Of a DNA stretch of 64,000 bases, positions 1-9,936 are shown piece after piece (position 1 is the first letter of the stretch; each line of letters begins with the position of its first letter). The stretch covers positions 1-64,000 of the forward strand of contig NZ_NWQK01000004.1 of assembly GCF_002817655.1 (NCBI RefSeq), in the 5' to 3' direction. Made by a program: the position numbers and the translations under genes. The notes beneath the pieces were generated by a model. That model did no database searches, was not told the origin of the DNA, and saw only the letters and a program-made list of their open reading frames with translations. The DNA is from Candidatus Chlamydia corallus (GTDB lineage: Bacteria; Chlamydiota; Chlamydiia; Chlamydiales; Chlamydiaceae).

Positions 1-13
1 CCCCCCCCCCCCC
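1..13. repeat. Homopolymeric C tract (poly-G in pmp10 coding strand)
   Basis: The window opens with 13 consecutive C residues, so the tract is at least 13 long and may extend to the left. On the minus strand it encodes a run of glycine codons inside pmp10. Such tracts change length by slipped-strand mispairing, and a change not divisible by three would switch the downstream passenger and barrel out of frame. Confidence 0.9.
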
Positions 14-913
14 GGCAGAAAGAGTAAGCTTCTTAGCGTAAATAGCCCCACCATTAGCTACCGCTTGGTTATCCGAGAAAGTCACGCTTTGATTCCCTGA
101 TATGATAACGTCCTCATCTCCACAAAGGGCTCCGCCATTTCCTGTAGTCCCCGTAACACTATTTCCAGAAAATACAAGGGCACGGTTTCCTGTAATTGTG
201 CAATTTTTTGCGCTATTTATCGCGCCGCCAGCAGTATCAGCAATATTTTTTGAAAAGAGAATAGGAGCAACATTATTTGTAATATCTACAGTATCAGTTG
301 TATAAATAGCACCCCCTTTCTTCCCTGTTGTAGATTTATTCTCTTCAAAAGAAATGGATCCTGTATTGCTTGTTAGCAAAAAACTCTTTGTAGAAATCGC
401 GCCACCATCTTCACTACAGTAATTCTGTTTAAATAGAATTTTCCCATTTTTATTAAATGTAAGTGCCCCTCCACACTTAATGGCTCCTTTCCCTGTAGGA
501 GTCGTAATTACCGATGAGGGGGCTGCTAAAAAAGTAAGACTTGAAAATCCCGTTAGCGAAAGATTTTTATCAGCTGCAGAGACAGAAAGAGCCGCGCCTT
601 CAGCGCTAGACTTTATGTTTTGAAAAGAAAGTGCGTAGCCCCCTCCAGTAAAGGTTAGTCCTTCTGTGGTATCAGAAAAACAACCAGCAGTTAGAGCTGT
701 AGTATTCCCAAGATTTTGCAGTGATACATCCCCTGTAAGAGTATAGTCTACTCCGGCAGTCGTAGCTTTGGGAGTGTAGTTTCCTGAGTTAGTATTTCCA
801 TCAAAACTATCCGAGGGACCTAGATTTTCAGCAGTAGCTGCAAACACTGAGGAGCAACTACTAAAACACGCCAGTGTTGAAGAGATGACTAACCAAGAAA
901 ATTGCGATTTCAT
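1..913 (-). CDS. pmp10: Polymorphic outer membrane protein Pmp10, N-terminal part (cut by window edge)
   Basis: The frame reads leftward from an ATG at 913 (MKSQFSWLVI) and stays open to the window edge, giving about 304 codons. It begins with a Sec signal peptide ending near VFAAT and continues as a Pmp passenger with repeated GGAI and FxxN tetrapeptides (GGAIST, GGAIYT, GGAINS, GGALCG, GGAIYA). The visible end reads LTLSA followed by glycines encoded by at least 13 consecutive G residues on the coding strand. Pmps are surface autotransporters and adhesins. In C. pneumoniae, pmp10 is known to vary in expression through a poly-G tract, and the position after pmp6-9 fits that gene. Whether the frame is kept beyond the tract cannot be seen here. 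Confidence 0.85.
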   Translation of the reverse strand, partial: MKSQFSWLVISSTLACFSSCSSVFAATAENLGPSDSFDGNTNSGNYTPKATTAGVDYTLTGDVSLQNLGNTTALTAGCFSDTTEGLTFTGGGYALSFQNIKSSAEGAALSVSAADKNLSLTGFSSLTFLAAPSSVITTPTGKGAIKCGGALTFNKNGKILFKQNYCSEDGGAISTKSFLLTSNTGSISFEENKSTTGKKGGAIYTTDTVDITNNVAPILFSKNIADTAGGAINSAKNCTITGNRALVFSGNSVTGTTGNGGALCGDEDVIISGNQSVTFSDNQAVANGGAIYAKKLTLSAGGGG

Positions 914-1129
914 AAACCTACTCTGTTGTATAGCGATAGATTTTGCCAATACAAAAAAAGAGAGGGGAATGCAAGGTAAAAAACTTTTTTACGAAGTTTT
1001 ACATTACTTTTCAAGATTTTTTTGGAATCTTAGTGACGAGAGGGGAACGCAGGGTGGGTTAAACAAAAGCTCTCTTTTGAAGTTTAAAAACGGATAAACT
1101 TTCAGAAAAGAGCCAGATATTTTTAGAGG
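914..1129. promoter_or_regulatory. pmp10-pmp9 spacer with an AT-rich inverted repeat
   Basis: This 216-bp gap holds the pmp10 upstream region. Near its right side a 7-bp inverted repeat (AAGTTTA at 1080-1086, TAAACTT at 1095-1101) lies shortly after the pmp9 stop. It lacks a clear following U-tract on the minus strand, so it is only a weak terminator candidate. An open frame on the plus strand here (from 885) shows no recognisable features. Confidence 0.3.
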
Positions 1130-3919
1130 CTAGAAACTAAAACTTCCTCCAAGATCTACATTGTAGCTACGTGAGGATCCACGAAGTTCCATAGAGAGGT
1201 TACTTATGATCTCAAGATTCGGAGTGAAGGCATAGAAGATGCCAGCACGTCCGATCGCAGCCTGCCTTGAGAGATTGGTTCCTGTTGTTTTCCAAGAAGT
1301 ATTGTTGATTATGAGAGCCGAGGTGCACTCAGGATTCTTACGGTAGACATCAGGAACATAAATGAAAGTGGCTTCATAAGAAGTGCGCTCGTTTCTAGAA
1401 AACCTTTCGAAGGTAATTCCGATAGGGATGGAGATGTTAACTAGATCAGCGCTATCGAAAGATCGTAGCAGGGTAGTATTGCGTTCTTGGAAGCTATCTT
1501 GGTGTATATAAGAAACTTCTAGTTTGATGAATGGAGAATATCCGTGGAAGAGTCCCTGACGTTGCAAAGAAGTTTGTGGTAGAGAGCTAGTAAGTTCTAG
1601 AGCGCAACCATCATTATACCATGAACTCTCTCCCTTGGGCGATTGAGTGTAATGGGTCTTCATATTATTTTTAGTATAGATATAACTAACCTGAGCATCG
1701 AACAGAACAGGTTGCTTCCCTTCGGAACCAGGAAGATAGCGAAGTAAAAACCCATGGGGAGAAGAAAAGGTGGCTAGATGTTGCAAATGAATAGAACCTG
1801 CATAGGCATGAGCTCTATTTTTATTTATAAAATGGTCCCTATCTTTTCCGAATAACTGACAAAAAGCTGCGGTGATAAGATCATCGGAAGCTAGGGTTGT
1901 AGTGGCTCCTACAACATAGCCCGCACTGATGTGACGAAAGCCTTTATTTATCTTAGTTTTGTCTTTATGAAAGAAGTTGGAGATCCCTTCGCACCAGATG
2001 CCACGAGTTTCATTGATTTGGCGTACTTTAGTAGCTATAAGTTGTTGTATTGCGCGGACATCTACAAACGATCCCCACAGTGTGTTGGGAACCAAGGTTC
2101 CACGACGCTCGGGATTAGGATTGTATCCTGTTTTTGTCCAGGTAAGAGTCGCAGATTTGGATTTATTTGCGGTATCCTCTTGCCAAGACAAGGTCCAATT
2201 TCCTTGGTATCCCCAATGGATAGGATTTTTCTCTACAGGATTAGGAGCCAAGTCTGTGATGTGGATATCTGTTGTGGCAGCAGCAGTAAGAGTAAGACAA
2301 GAAAAGATTTGAGGGTTATTCCAGGAGATATCTTCATAGACAGTGTTAGAAGGATCCGTAAGAGAGATCGCGCCAGATAATGTTATTGCCTGACTTGCTG
2401 TTGTTGTTTTTAACGTTGCCTTTTTGGTTTCTTTTAAGAAGCCTACATTGAGAACAAGATTATTTACGGTGATGGCTTCGGTTGTTTCTAATGTTGTGTC
2501 TGCATCCATCAGGAGGATAGAGCCTGGAGACTGTGTAAAGGACTTAGCTGCTAGAGTAACTCCCGATTTAAGAGAGAGTTGGCCGCCTGCAAGAATTATA
2601 GGCTGCTGAATTGTAGATTTCAGATTATCTGCAACTGCAGCTTCTGTTTCGGTGAGCTTCTCTCCTGAAAAGACGATTGTTCCTTGATAGGGAGGATTGC
2701 CTGTAACGTTAGGACCATTTACGTTCAAAACATCTGTCAGAGCTGTAGTTAGGCTGGTCGTGATGGGATCATAGAAATAGATGGTATTGCCTTGAGAGGC
2801 TCGTAGTTGTACAATTTTAGCATTGGTATTGCCAATATTAATGGCATTTCTTGTAGTAGTGAAATTAGGGGTAGTTCCTTTAATTATTGTGTTGCCTTCA
2901 AAAGTAATGTCCCCACTGTCTGCCGAAAGGCTCAAAGATCCAGAATCTGCGATAGCAATAGCTCCTCCTACTGGAGTTGTGTCTTTAACAGAGTTGTTTT
3001 TAAAGAGAGTAGGTCCTCCAGAAGAAAGAACGAGATTGTCGGTATAGATAGCTCCACCCCTAGTAATTGCTGAGTTTCCTATAAAGCTGAGTTCATTGTT
3101 TCCTGATAGGGTGAGTGTTGGTTTAGGAGCAGCTGTACCAACGCAGTAAATTGCTCCTCCAGTAGCTGAGGCTGCTGTCGTAGTATTGTTTACAAAGCTG
3201 ATTGCATGGTTGTTACTAATAAAACTACTAGCTTCTGTATAGATAGCACCTCCATTATTCCCTGCGGTATTTTCAGTAAATTGTATAGAGTTGAACGTGT
3301 TGTTAATTGTAATAGCTCCCGTAGAATAGAGTGCGCCTCCTTTTTGCGTCGCTGAGTTCTTTTGGAAAGTGAGATTAGGGGTTAAGGAGAGATCGATAGA
3401 AGTGCCTTGTAAGGCACCACCATTGGTGGTAGAAAAGTTTTGGCTAAAGTAACAACTATGGTTAGATTTAAGAGATAGAGCTCCTGAGGATTTGACGGCT
3501 CCTGTTCCTGTGGTAGCATGAGTGGCTTGTATCACTGATAGATAGGAGAATCCTGATAAGGAGAGAAGTTTGTTCGCAGCTTCATTGATAATGGCACAGT
3601 TTGCTCCTGCATCGATAGTTTGTAGTAAAAATTGATAACCGTTGCCTTGGAAAATAAGATTTCCAGTACTTTCTTTAAAGCAGGCAGTTGTTAAAGCTGT
3701 TGGAGATCCTGCACTCGCGATCGACACATCCCCTATGAAGGTATATACAGTTCCATCTGCATTTGATGTGGCGGCTGGGGGAGTGTAGGTTCCTGGTCCA
3801 GAGAAGCTATTATCAGATCCTAGATTGATTTCGACAACAGCAGCAAATGTAGAGAAACTTAGAGAGAGGGGAAACGCTACAGCCGAAGAGATTAAAGACC
3901 AATGAAGTAAGGATTTCAT
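1130..3919 (-). CDS. pmp9: Polymorphic outer membrane protein Pmp9 (autotransporter)
   Basis: This 929-residue protein starts with a cleavable signal sequence ([10 protein letters not shown]..., cleavage near FAAVV). Residues about 100-330 form the repeat-rich passenger with GGAL/GGAI motifs ([40 protein letters not shown]) and FxxN motifs (FQKN, FTEN, FVNN, FIGN, FKNN, FEGN). A Pmp middle domain follows, and the last about 280 residues form an autotransporter barrel ending in a terminal Phe (GGSFSF). It is expected in the outer membrane with a surface-exposed passenger acting in adhesion and antigenic variation. The family assignment is firm; the number 9 rests on gene order. Confidence 0.93.
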   Translation of the reverse strand: MKSLLHWSLISSAVAFPLSLSFSTFAAVVEINLGSDNSFSGPGTYTPPAATSNADGTVYTFIGDVSIASAGSPTALTTACFKESTGNLIFQGNGYQFLLQTIDAGANCAIINEAANKLLSLSGFSYLSVIQATHATTGTGAVKSSGALSLKSNHSCYFSQNFSTTNGGALQGTSIDLSLTPNLTFQKNSATQKGGALYSTGAITINNTFNSIQFTENTAGNNGGAIYTEASSFISNNHAISFVNNTTTAASATGGAIYCVGTAAPKPTLTLSGNNELSFIGNSAITRGGAIYTDNLVLSSGGPTLFKNNSVKDTTPVGGAIAIADSGSLSLSADSGDITFEGNTIIKGTTPNFTTTRNAINIGNTNAKIVQLRASQGNTIYFYDPITTSLTTALTDVLNVNGPNVTGNPPYQGTIVFSGEKLTETEAAVADNLKSTIQQPIILAGGQLSLKSGVTLAAKSFTQSPGSILLMDADTTLETTEAITVNNLVLNVGFLKETKKATLKTTTASQAITLSGAISLTDPSNTVYEDISWNNPQIFSCLTLTAAATTDIHITDLAPNPVEKNPIHWGYQGNWTLSWQEDTANKSKSATLTWTKTGYNPNPERRGTLVPNTLWGSFVDVRAIQQLIATKVRQINETRGIWCEGISNFFHKDKTKINKGFRHISAGYVVGATTTLASDDLITAAFCQLFGKDRDHFINKNRAHAYAGSIHLQHLATFSSPHGFLLRYLPGSEGKQPVLFDAQVSYIYTKNNMKTHYTQSPKGESSWYNDGCALELTSSLPQTSLQRQGLFHGYSPFIKLEVSYIHQDSFQERNTTLLRSFDSADLVNISIPIGITFERFSRNERTSYEATFIYVPDVYRKNPECTSALIINNTSWKTTGTNLSRQAAIGRAGIFYAFTPNLEIISNLSMELRGSSRSYNVDLGGSFSF

Positions 3920-4013
3920 ATAGAGGTTTGTCGGTGATTTAAAAATTATTTCACCACATACTGCAATAAATTAAAGAAATCAAGAGGAATGGAGAGGATA
4001 GTAAATTGAAATG

Positions 4014-4042
4014 AAAAAAAATCCTCCCTAAGTTTAGGGAGG
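4014..4042 (-). terminator. Rho-independent terminator after pmp8
   Basis: Ten bases past the pmp8 stop, the minus strand forms an 8-bp GC-rich hairpin (CCTCCCTA pairing with TAGGGAGG across a 4-base loop), followed at once by eight T residues. This is the classic intrinsic-terminator layout. It would separate the pmp8 transcript from pmp9. Confidence 0.85.
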
Positions 4043-4052
4043 AAAACAAGAA

Positions 4053-6842
4053 CTAGAATGAGTACCTTAGGCCACAGTCTACATTATAGATGTGTGCTGA
4101 GCCACGAAGCTCATAGGTAGCTTGCCCAGAGAGTTCTACATGAGGGGATAAGGTAAGATGGCTTCCAGCACTGGCTAAGAAGGCTTGGCGTGCCAAGTTT
4201 TTACATACTGAAGTCCAAGAAGCTCCACTGATAAGGAGTGAAGTACGAGAACGAGGGTTTTTACGGTAGACATCGGAAATATAGGATAGAGAAATCTCAA
4301 GATTATTTTTTTCATCTTTAGAGATTTTTTCTAAGCGAATACCAACAGGTATGGAACAGTTTACAAGGTCACCCTCATCAAAAGCACGGGCTTCAGCACC
4401 GCTCTCTTTAAAGTCTTCTTGGCGGCTATAGATAGCTTGGAACTTTAAGAAAGGGAAATATCCTTGGAAGAAAGGGGTTTCTTTCGGGAGATATATAGCT
4501 AGGGCTCCTCCCAGTTCTAGGGCTCCAGAGTTATTAGTCCATGAGCCCTGAGCTTCGGGATAGGAAGTATAGTGAGTATCCATATCATTTTTAGTATAGC
4601 TATAGCTTAGCTGACCATTCAAAATCAGGGGAATGTCTTTCAAGAGGTCGAAGATTCCTCCAGATGAAGGCATGGGAAGTCCTCCTAGAAATGCTGTATG
4701 CTGCAGGTATAGCGAACCTAGATAGTTATGAGAAGTATTTTCAACTATAAAAAGGTCTTTATCTTTTCCAAAGAGCTGGCAGAAAGCTAGGCTGAAGATA
4801 TTTTCAGAAGAGTCTTCAGCACTCGCTCCAACAATATAGCCGTAACTTTTATGTCGAAATGCTTGGTTCATCCCCGATGCATCTTTATAGAAGAAATTCG
4901 CAGTTCCTGAAGCCCAGAGTCCTCGTTGCTGATAGATACTATTCGCACTGGATGTCATGATCTGTTGTAAAGTGCGAATGTCAGTGAAGGATGCCCATAA
5001 GGAATCGGGAACTATGGAAGCCCTGCGCTCAGGGTTCGGGTTATAGCCCGTGGTTATCCAAGTAATTGTTCCTGATTTTGAAGTTGTTGTGTCTGCCCAC
5101 GTAGCCTCCCAATGTCCCTGATAGCCGTAATGAGGTTCAGGAGTTTGCACAGGATTTTTGAGAAGCGCGTCAATATGAATATCGGTAGCAGCAGCAGCAG
5201 TGAATACGACCAAAGGGTGCGTTGGTGTTTGGTTTATTGTATGGCTTTCATAAAAGTTTCCGCTGCTATCTTGAAAAACAAGAGGGGATGATAAGGTGAT
5301 AGTTTTGCTTGCACCTGTTGTTTCAATCGTCACACTCTTTGTAGTATCCAAGGAAGAAAGATCCACAACAAGTTTGGTAAGAGTAATATTATCAGTACTT
5401 GCTTTGAGCTTGGTTCCTGGCTGCATCATGACTGTGGAGCCTTCAGTCTGTGTAAGGGTATTGATATCTAACTGTACATTCCCTTTGAGTGCTAAGGTTC
5501 CAGAGGCTAGAATCAATGGTTGTTTTAATGTTGTAGAGAGGTTCGCAGCGACTTTTGTCTCATCTTCAGAGAGTTTTTCACCAGAGAATACAATTGTTCC
5601 TGAATAATCTAGCAATGAGCTGCTGTCGGGTTGATTGATGGTAAGAGTATCTGTAGATCCCGTGGCGTGAGATGTAATAGGATCATAAAAAAAAATAGAG
5701 CGACCTTTAGCAGCCCGTAAGTTGGTGAATTTTGCTGAAGACCCAAGGTAGAGAGCATTTCGTTCAGGTGGAGGAGGATTGGTTGTTGTTAACGTATTTC
5801 CAAGGAAAGTAATATCTCCTTGATCTGCAGAGAGACTTAAAGATCCATTGTCTGGAATGGCAATAGCCCCACCTTTCCCTGCAGCTGTGTTTCCACATTT
5901 GTTATTCCTAAAGAGGGTAGGACCTCCAGCAGACAGGACTAAACTATGAGCATAGATCGCCCCACCTTCAGCTATTGAAGAGTTCTCAATAAAAGTAAGG
6001 ATTTTATTTCCAGAGAGAGTCAGAGTAGGAGTACTTCCTGTTTTTGCACAGGAAATGGCGCCACCATTTCCTGTAGCCTCTGTTGCGCTGTTGCCAGAGA
6101 AAAAGACATAGCCATTTTGAGTAATCGAAGTATTGTCTTCAAAAGCTAGGGCTCCACCCCCTGTTTCTCCTTTATTATTCATAAAGACTAAATAGCCTGT
6201 GTTTCCTGAGATATTTGCAGTACCAGAGCTATAAACGGCTCCGCCTAATTTTTTCGCACTGTTACTAGTGAAGGTTACAGAAGATGTATTTCCAGAAATA
6301 GAAAGTGTTTTTGTAGTGATAGCTCCGCCATTATTATTAGTGTCATTGGAGACGTTTTGGCTAAAGAGAATATTTCCGTTATCAGTAAGATTTAATGCTC
6401 CTCCAGAACTTAGAGTGCTTTTTCCTGTAGTAACTGTAGATCCAGGAGCTGCAATGAAAGAAAGATTAGAAAATCCTGTGAAGGTTAGAGCTTTATCAGC
6501 AGCTGTGCTTGCTGCAGCTGCTGCATTCCCACTCGCATCGATTGTATTAAATGAAAAAGAATATCCTTTGCCAGTAAAGGTAAGATCGCCATTAGCTTTT
6601 GTAAAGCAACAACTCGTTAGTGCAGTGCCTTTCCCAGCTTCGCTTATATAGACGCTTCCTGAAAAAATGTAGTTAGTGCCGCTCGCATCTGTCGTGGATT
6701 TTGGCGCAAATGTACCGCCGTCAGCTCCATCAAAACTATCTGTAGGGGAGAGGGTGACATCTACTCCATAAGTTGAAATATTCAAAAGGATCGGAGTAGC
6801 GAGAGTAGAAGAAACCAGGAGTTTATGCAAAGGTATTTTCAT
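4053..6842 (-). CDS. pmp8: Polymorphic outer membrane protein Pmp8 (autotransporter)
   Basis: This 929-residue protein has a signal peptide (MKIPLHKLLV..., cleavage near STYG). The passenger at about residues 90-330 carries GGAI/GGAL and FxxN motifs (GGALNL, GGAITTK, GGAVYSSG, GGGALAF, GGAISCAK, GGAIYAHS, GGAIAIPD). The C-terminal barrel ends in RYSF, with the terminal Phe needed for BAM recognition. Only 41 bp separate its start from the upstream pmp7 stop, so pmp7-pmp8 may share a transcript, and a strong terminator lies just after its stop. Its length and layout match pmp9. The function is inferred from the family: surface adhesin and antigen. Confidence 0.93.
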   Translation of the reverse strand: MKIPLHKLLVSSTLATPILLNISTYGVDVTLSPTDSFDGADGGTFAPKSTTDASGTNYIFSGSVYISEAGKGTALTSCCFTKANGDLTFTGKGYSFSFNTIDASGNAAAAASTAADKALTFTGFSNLSFIAAPGSTVTTGKSTLSSGGALNLTDNGNILFSQNVSNDTNNNGGAITTKTLSISGNTSSVTFTSNSAKKLGGAVYSSGTANISGNTGYLVFMNNKGETGGGALAFEDNTSITQNGYVFFSGNSATEATGNGGAISCAKTGSTPTLTLSGNKILTFIENSSIAEGGAIYAHSLVLSAGGPTLFRNNKCGNTAAGKGGAIAIPDNGSLSLSADQGDITFLGNTLTTTNPPPPERNALYLGSSAKFTNLRAAKGRSIFFYDPITSHATGSTDTLTINQPDSSSLLDYSGTIVFSGEKLSEDETKVAANLSTTLKQPLILASGTLALKGNVQLDINTLTQTEGSTVMMQPGTKLKASTDNITLTKLVVDLSSLDTTKSVTIETTGASKTITLSSPLVFQDSSGNFYESHTINQTPTHPLVVFTAAAATDIHIDALLKNPVQTPEPHYGYQGHWEATWADTTTSKSGTITWITTGYNPNPERRASIVPDSLWASFTDIRTLQQIMTSSANSIYQQRGLWASGTANFFYKDASGMNQAFRHKSYGYIVGASAEDSSENIFSLAFCQLFGKDKDLFIVENTSHNYLGSLYLQHTAFLGGLPMPSSGGIFDLLKDIPLILNGQLSYSYTKNDMDTHYTSYPEAQGSWTNNSGALELGGALAIYLPKETPFFQGYFPFLKFQAIYSRQEDFKESGAEARAFDEGDLVNCSIPVGIRLEKISKDEKNNLEISLSYISDVYRKNPRSRTSLLISGASWTSVCKNLARQAFLASAGSHLTLSPHVELSGQATYELRGSAHIYNVDCGLRYSF

Positions 6843-6883
6843 AGAAAATGCTTTGGTTTATTAGTTAACATATTTTCGTTGCT

Positions 6884-9688
6884 CTAGAAACGAAACTTAG
6901 AGCCTAGGTTTATATTATAGTTTCGTGAAGAACTTCGTACCTCAAAGGCGAATTGACCGAAGATCTCCATGTGAGGATTAGGTTGGAAATGGTTCGCAGC
7001 ACGCACAAGGAACCCTTGTCGTGCCAAGTTGGTGCCATAGGCCATCCAATCAGCATCGCTAGCTTTCAGGTATGTCCTGCATTTGGGATTGCGTCGGTAT
7101 GGATCGACTACGTACATAAGAGTAAGATCATAAGTTCCCTTTTCTGATTTAGAGTCTCTCTCGAATGTAACACCTATAGGGATTTCTATGTTGATAAGCT
7201 CACTTTTATTGAAGGCTCGTCCTTCAGGGTTACGCTCGTAGAAGTCTTTTTGATGGGCATAAATATACTGCACTTTGACAAAAGGTTCAATCTCTTCGAG
7301 AAGATAGGGGACTGAAATTGTAAAAGGTAGGCTAGCTCCGAGATCTGCACAGAAGGCATCATTTCTCCAAGAACCATTGACTGTAGGGTACTTGGTGTAG
7401 TATGTCTTCATGTGGTTGTCCGTATGAAGATAACTGAATTTAGCATCAAAAGATAAAGGAATAGTCTTCGAGATCCCAGATAGAATCGAAGGAGCTCGAC
7501 TTGCCTTACCCCAAAGGAAATTGGCAATTTCAAATAGCCCCTCTGTATGCTTGAAATATAAAGAGGCTCCGTAAATATCTCCATGATTCTTATCTGTAAC
7601 ATAGTTACGATCTTTAGCGAAAAGCTGACAGAATGCAAAGGTAAGCTGATCTGAAGCGGGAGTTGTTGCTGTTAGCCCTAGAATATACCCTCCGCTGATA
7701 TGACGGAAACCATGGCGGTTTCGCATAGAGTCTCTGTAAAAGAAATTAGCGATTCCCGAAATCCATAAGTCACGCTCAAATGGCTCACCGTTAGATTTTG
7801 TTTCTATCAGCTGATTTAGCGAGCGTATATCTATAAAGTTGCCCCATAGGCTATTTGGAGGAAGATTACTTCTTCTCTCGGGATTGGGAATATATCCTTT
7901 TGGGGTCCAGTTGATGCTTCCTATTTTGGAAGAAGTTCCACCTGCCCAAGATAACTCCCAGTTTCCTTGATAACCATAGTGAGTCTCAGGTTCTTGAAGA
8001 GTCAGTGCAGAAAGAGCTCCGAGGGTTATTGTCCCGTTCGATCCTGCCGTAGTGATCTGAAGAAGGGGATAGGTGCTAGTAGTTTTTAAATTGTGATTTT
8101 CATAGAATGAATCTTGAGTGTCGACCAGTCGCACGGTCCCCGATAGGGAAATATTTTTATCCGCGGTTTCTGTTTTTAAAATTGCCTTGTTGGTCCCATC
8201 TAAGGAGGAGATGTTTACTGCTAAGCCAGTAAGAGAAAGATTGTCGTCTTTGGCACTGAGCGTAGTTCCTCCATCCATTAAAATTTGAGATCCTGGAGTT
8301 TGAGTTAAATTCTTGAAAGCGACAGTGACTCCGTCGCGAAGTGTAAGATTCCCTCGCGCTAATACCGCAGACTGTCTGATCGTAGAGGTAACGTTTTCAG
8401 CTATTGCTTTCTCTGCAGTAGAAAGTTTCTCTCCAGAAAAAATAATAGCTCCTCTGTACTCTACCTTGCTCCTTGCATCTGCTAAGTTTAAATTCACTAT
8501 ATCGGCAACAGCTGTTGTGCCTGGATTTGTAATGGGATCATAGAGATAGATAGACTGTCCCTTGGCAGCTCGTATTGTTATGACTTTACCTGTATCACTG
8601 ATATTTATCGCGTTTCTTGTACTTGTTATTCCATTGGTGATCTGGTTATTATTGAAGGTAATATCTCCAGCGTCAGCAGAAAGAATAAGCTCACCAGCAG
8701 CTCCTATATTGATTGCTCCTCCTATTCCCTTACCTCCACTGCTTCCTGAGATGTTACTTTCAAATAACGTAGGGCCTCCAGAAGAAATGCTTACCTTAAT
8801 TCCAGAGATTGCCCCACCATTTTTTAATGCTGTGTTATTTATGAAAGAGAGGTTTTGGTTCCCAGTAAGAGAAACAGTGGTGGCTGCCGTCGTGCAACAG
8901 ATTGCCCCTCCCTGCGCTTGAACTGTTTCCCAAGCACTATTGCTGTCAAAGGTAACTTGAAAGTTATTCGTAATAGAACAGTTTCCAGAACTATAAAGAG
9001 CTCCTCCTGCTCCCTTCGCTATGTTTTTAAAGAAGGAAATGGTTCCTGGGTTGTTTTCAATAGTTAGAGTTCCTGTAGCGTAAACTGCACCCCCCTGTTT
9101 GCCAGTAAAGGCTTGGTTTTTTGAAAAACTAGCCGAATGAGAGGTCCCTGTTAACAAGAAGTTTTTAGTATTGATAACACCACCGTTATCCGATGAGAAG
9201 TTCTGATTAAATATGATTTGGGAATTTCCAGTTAGAGATACATTGTTCGCAGATTTAAGAGCACATTGCCCAGTAGGAGCAATGGTAAGAGAGGGACAAG
9301 AAAAAATTATGAGCTTAGAAAAATCGTTAAAGAGAAGGTTTTTGTCTGCTACTGAGGTGCTGGCTACAGTTCCAGAGCTGGAACCTGCGTTGATAAATGC
9401 AAAGGTCAGAGAATGATTGTTCCCTTGGAAACTAAGATCCCCGCCAGTTTCTTGGAAGCATCCTGACGCCAGTGCTAATCCTGAAGTTCCTGCATTTTGA
9501 AATGATACGTCAGAAAGTAAGGAATAGGTAGTTCCTGAAGCATCGTTAGTCGTATAGGGGGCAAAGTTCGTTCCATTTGATCCATCATAATTATTGCTGC
9601 TATCTAATTTCACCTCTGCTGCGACTATAGGGAGCGACGAAGAGATTAGGATTGAAGAAAAGAACAACCAAGAAACGGAGGACTTCAT
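6884..9688 (-). CDS. pmp7: Polymorphic outer membrane protein Pmp7 (autotransporter)
   Basis: The open frame extends upstream to 9769, but the ATG at 9688 (MKSSVSWLFF...) begins a typical signal peptide ending near IVAAE and aligns with the starts of the neighbouring Pmps. It gives 934 residues. The passenger contains GGVINTK, GGAVYATG, GGALYSSG, GGAICCTT, GGAISGIK and GGAINIGA with FxxN motifs. The C-terminal barrel ends in SKFRF. The extra 27 upstream residues lack any signal-like start and are judged untranslated. A family-level role in surface display and adhesion is expected. Confidence 0.92.
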   Translation of the reverse strand: MKSSVSWLFFSSILISSSLPIVAAEVKLDSSNNYDGSNGTNFAPYTTNDASGTTYSLLSDVSFQNAGTSGLALASGCFQETGGDLSFQGNNHSLTFAFINAGSSSGTVASTSVADKNLLFNDFSKLIIFSCPSLTIAPTGQCALKSANNVSLTGNSQIIFNQNFSSDNGGVINTKNFLLTGTSHSASFSKNQAFTGKQGGAVYATGTLTIENNPGTISFFKNIAKGAGGALYSSGNCSITNNFQVTFDSNSAWETVQAQGGAICCTTAATTVSLTGNQNLSFINNTALKNGGAISGIKVSISSGGPTLFESNISGSSGGKGIGGAINIGAAGELILSADAGDITFNNNQITNGITSTRNAINISDTGKVITIRAAKGQSIYLYDPITNPGTTAVADIVNLNLADARSKVEYRGAIIFSGEKLSTAEKAIAENVTSTIRQSAVLARGNLTLRDGVTVAFKNLTQTPGSQILMDGGTTLSAKDDNLSLTGLAVNISSLDGTNKAILKTETADKNISLSGTVRLVDTQDSFYENHNLKTTSTYPLLQITTAGSNGTITLGALSALTLQEPETHYGYQGNWELSWAGGTSSKIGSINWTPKGYIPNPERRSNLPPNSLWGNFIDIRSLNQLIETKSNGEPFERDLWISGIANFFYRDSMRNRHGFRHISGGYILGLTATTPASDQLTFAFCQLFAKDRNYVTDKNHGDIYGASLYFKHTEGLFEIANFLWGKASRAPSILSGISKTIPLSFDAKFSYLHTDNHMKTYYTKYPTVNGSWRNDAFCADLGASLPFTISVPYLLEEIEPFVKVQYIYAHQKDFYERNPEGRAFNKSELINIEIPIGVTFERDSKSEKGTYDLTLMYVVDPYRRNPKCRTYLKASDADWMAYGTNLARQGFLVRAANHFQPNPHMEIFGQFAFEVRSSSRNYNINLGSKFRF

Positions 9689-9936
9689 TTGTAAGCACTT
9701 TTTGAAACAAGGAAATTGAGTTAGCAAATACTGTAAAGAAAAAAAGAAATCAAGGGAAACTCCAGGCATTGATGTATGGAGGGAACCAGAATCCTAAGGA
9801 AGGGCGATCCTGTATTTTTCGTCATGCGGGCTTTAAGAATCTCTTTTATGAAGAGAGATGGCGTCCCCTCGATCACTTTACATGTGCTATCTCAATAGTG
9901 TCTTCATCTTTATAAAAAGGATGTTTCTCTAAGATC
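9689..9936. promoter_or_regulatory. pmp6-pmp7 spacer
   Basis: This 248-bp gap should contain the pmp7 promoter. A short inverted repeat (ATCTCT near 9839, AGAGAT near 9854) is present but has no T-run, so I see no convincing terminator for pmp6. No gene is recognised. Confidence 0.25.

Noticed and set aside
885-1097. 70-codon plus-strand frame across the pmp10 start and spacer
   Set aside because: It is antisense to the pmp10 signal sequence, low-complexity, and has no SD or recognisable fold.
1931-2380. Plus-strand open frame antisense to pmp9
   Set aside because: It lies wholly inside the pmp9 coding region; its translation shows no domain or signal and the Pmp reading is unambiguous.
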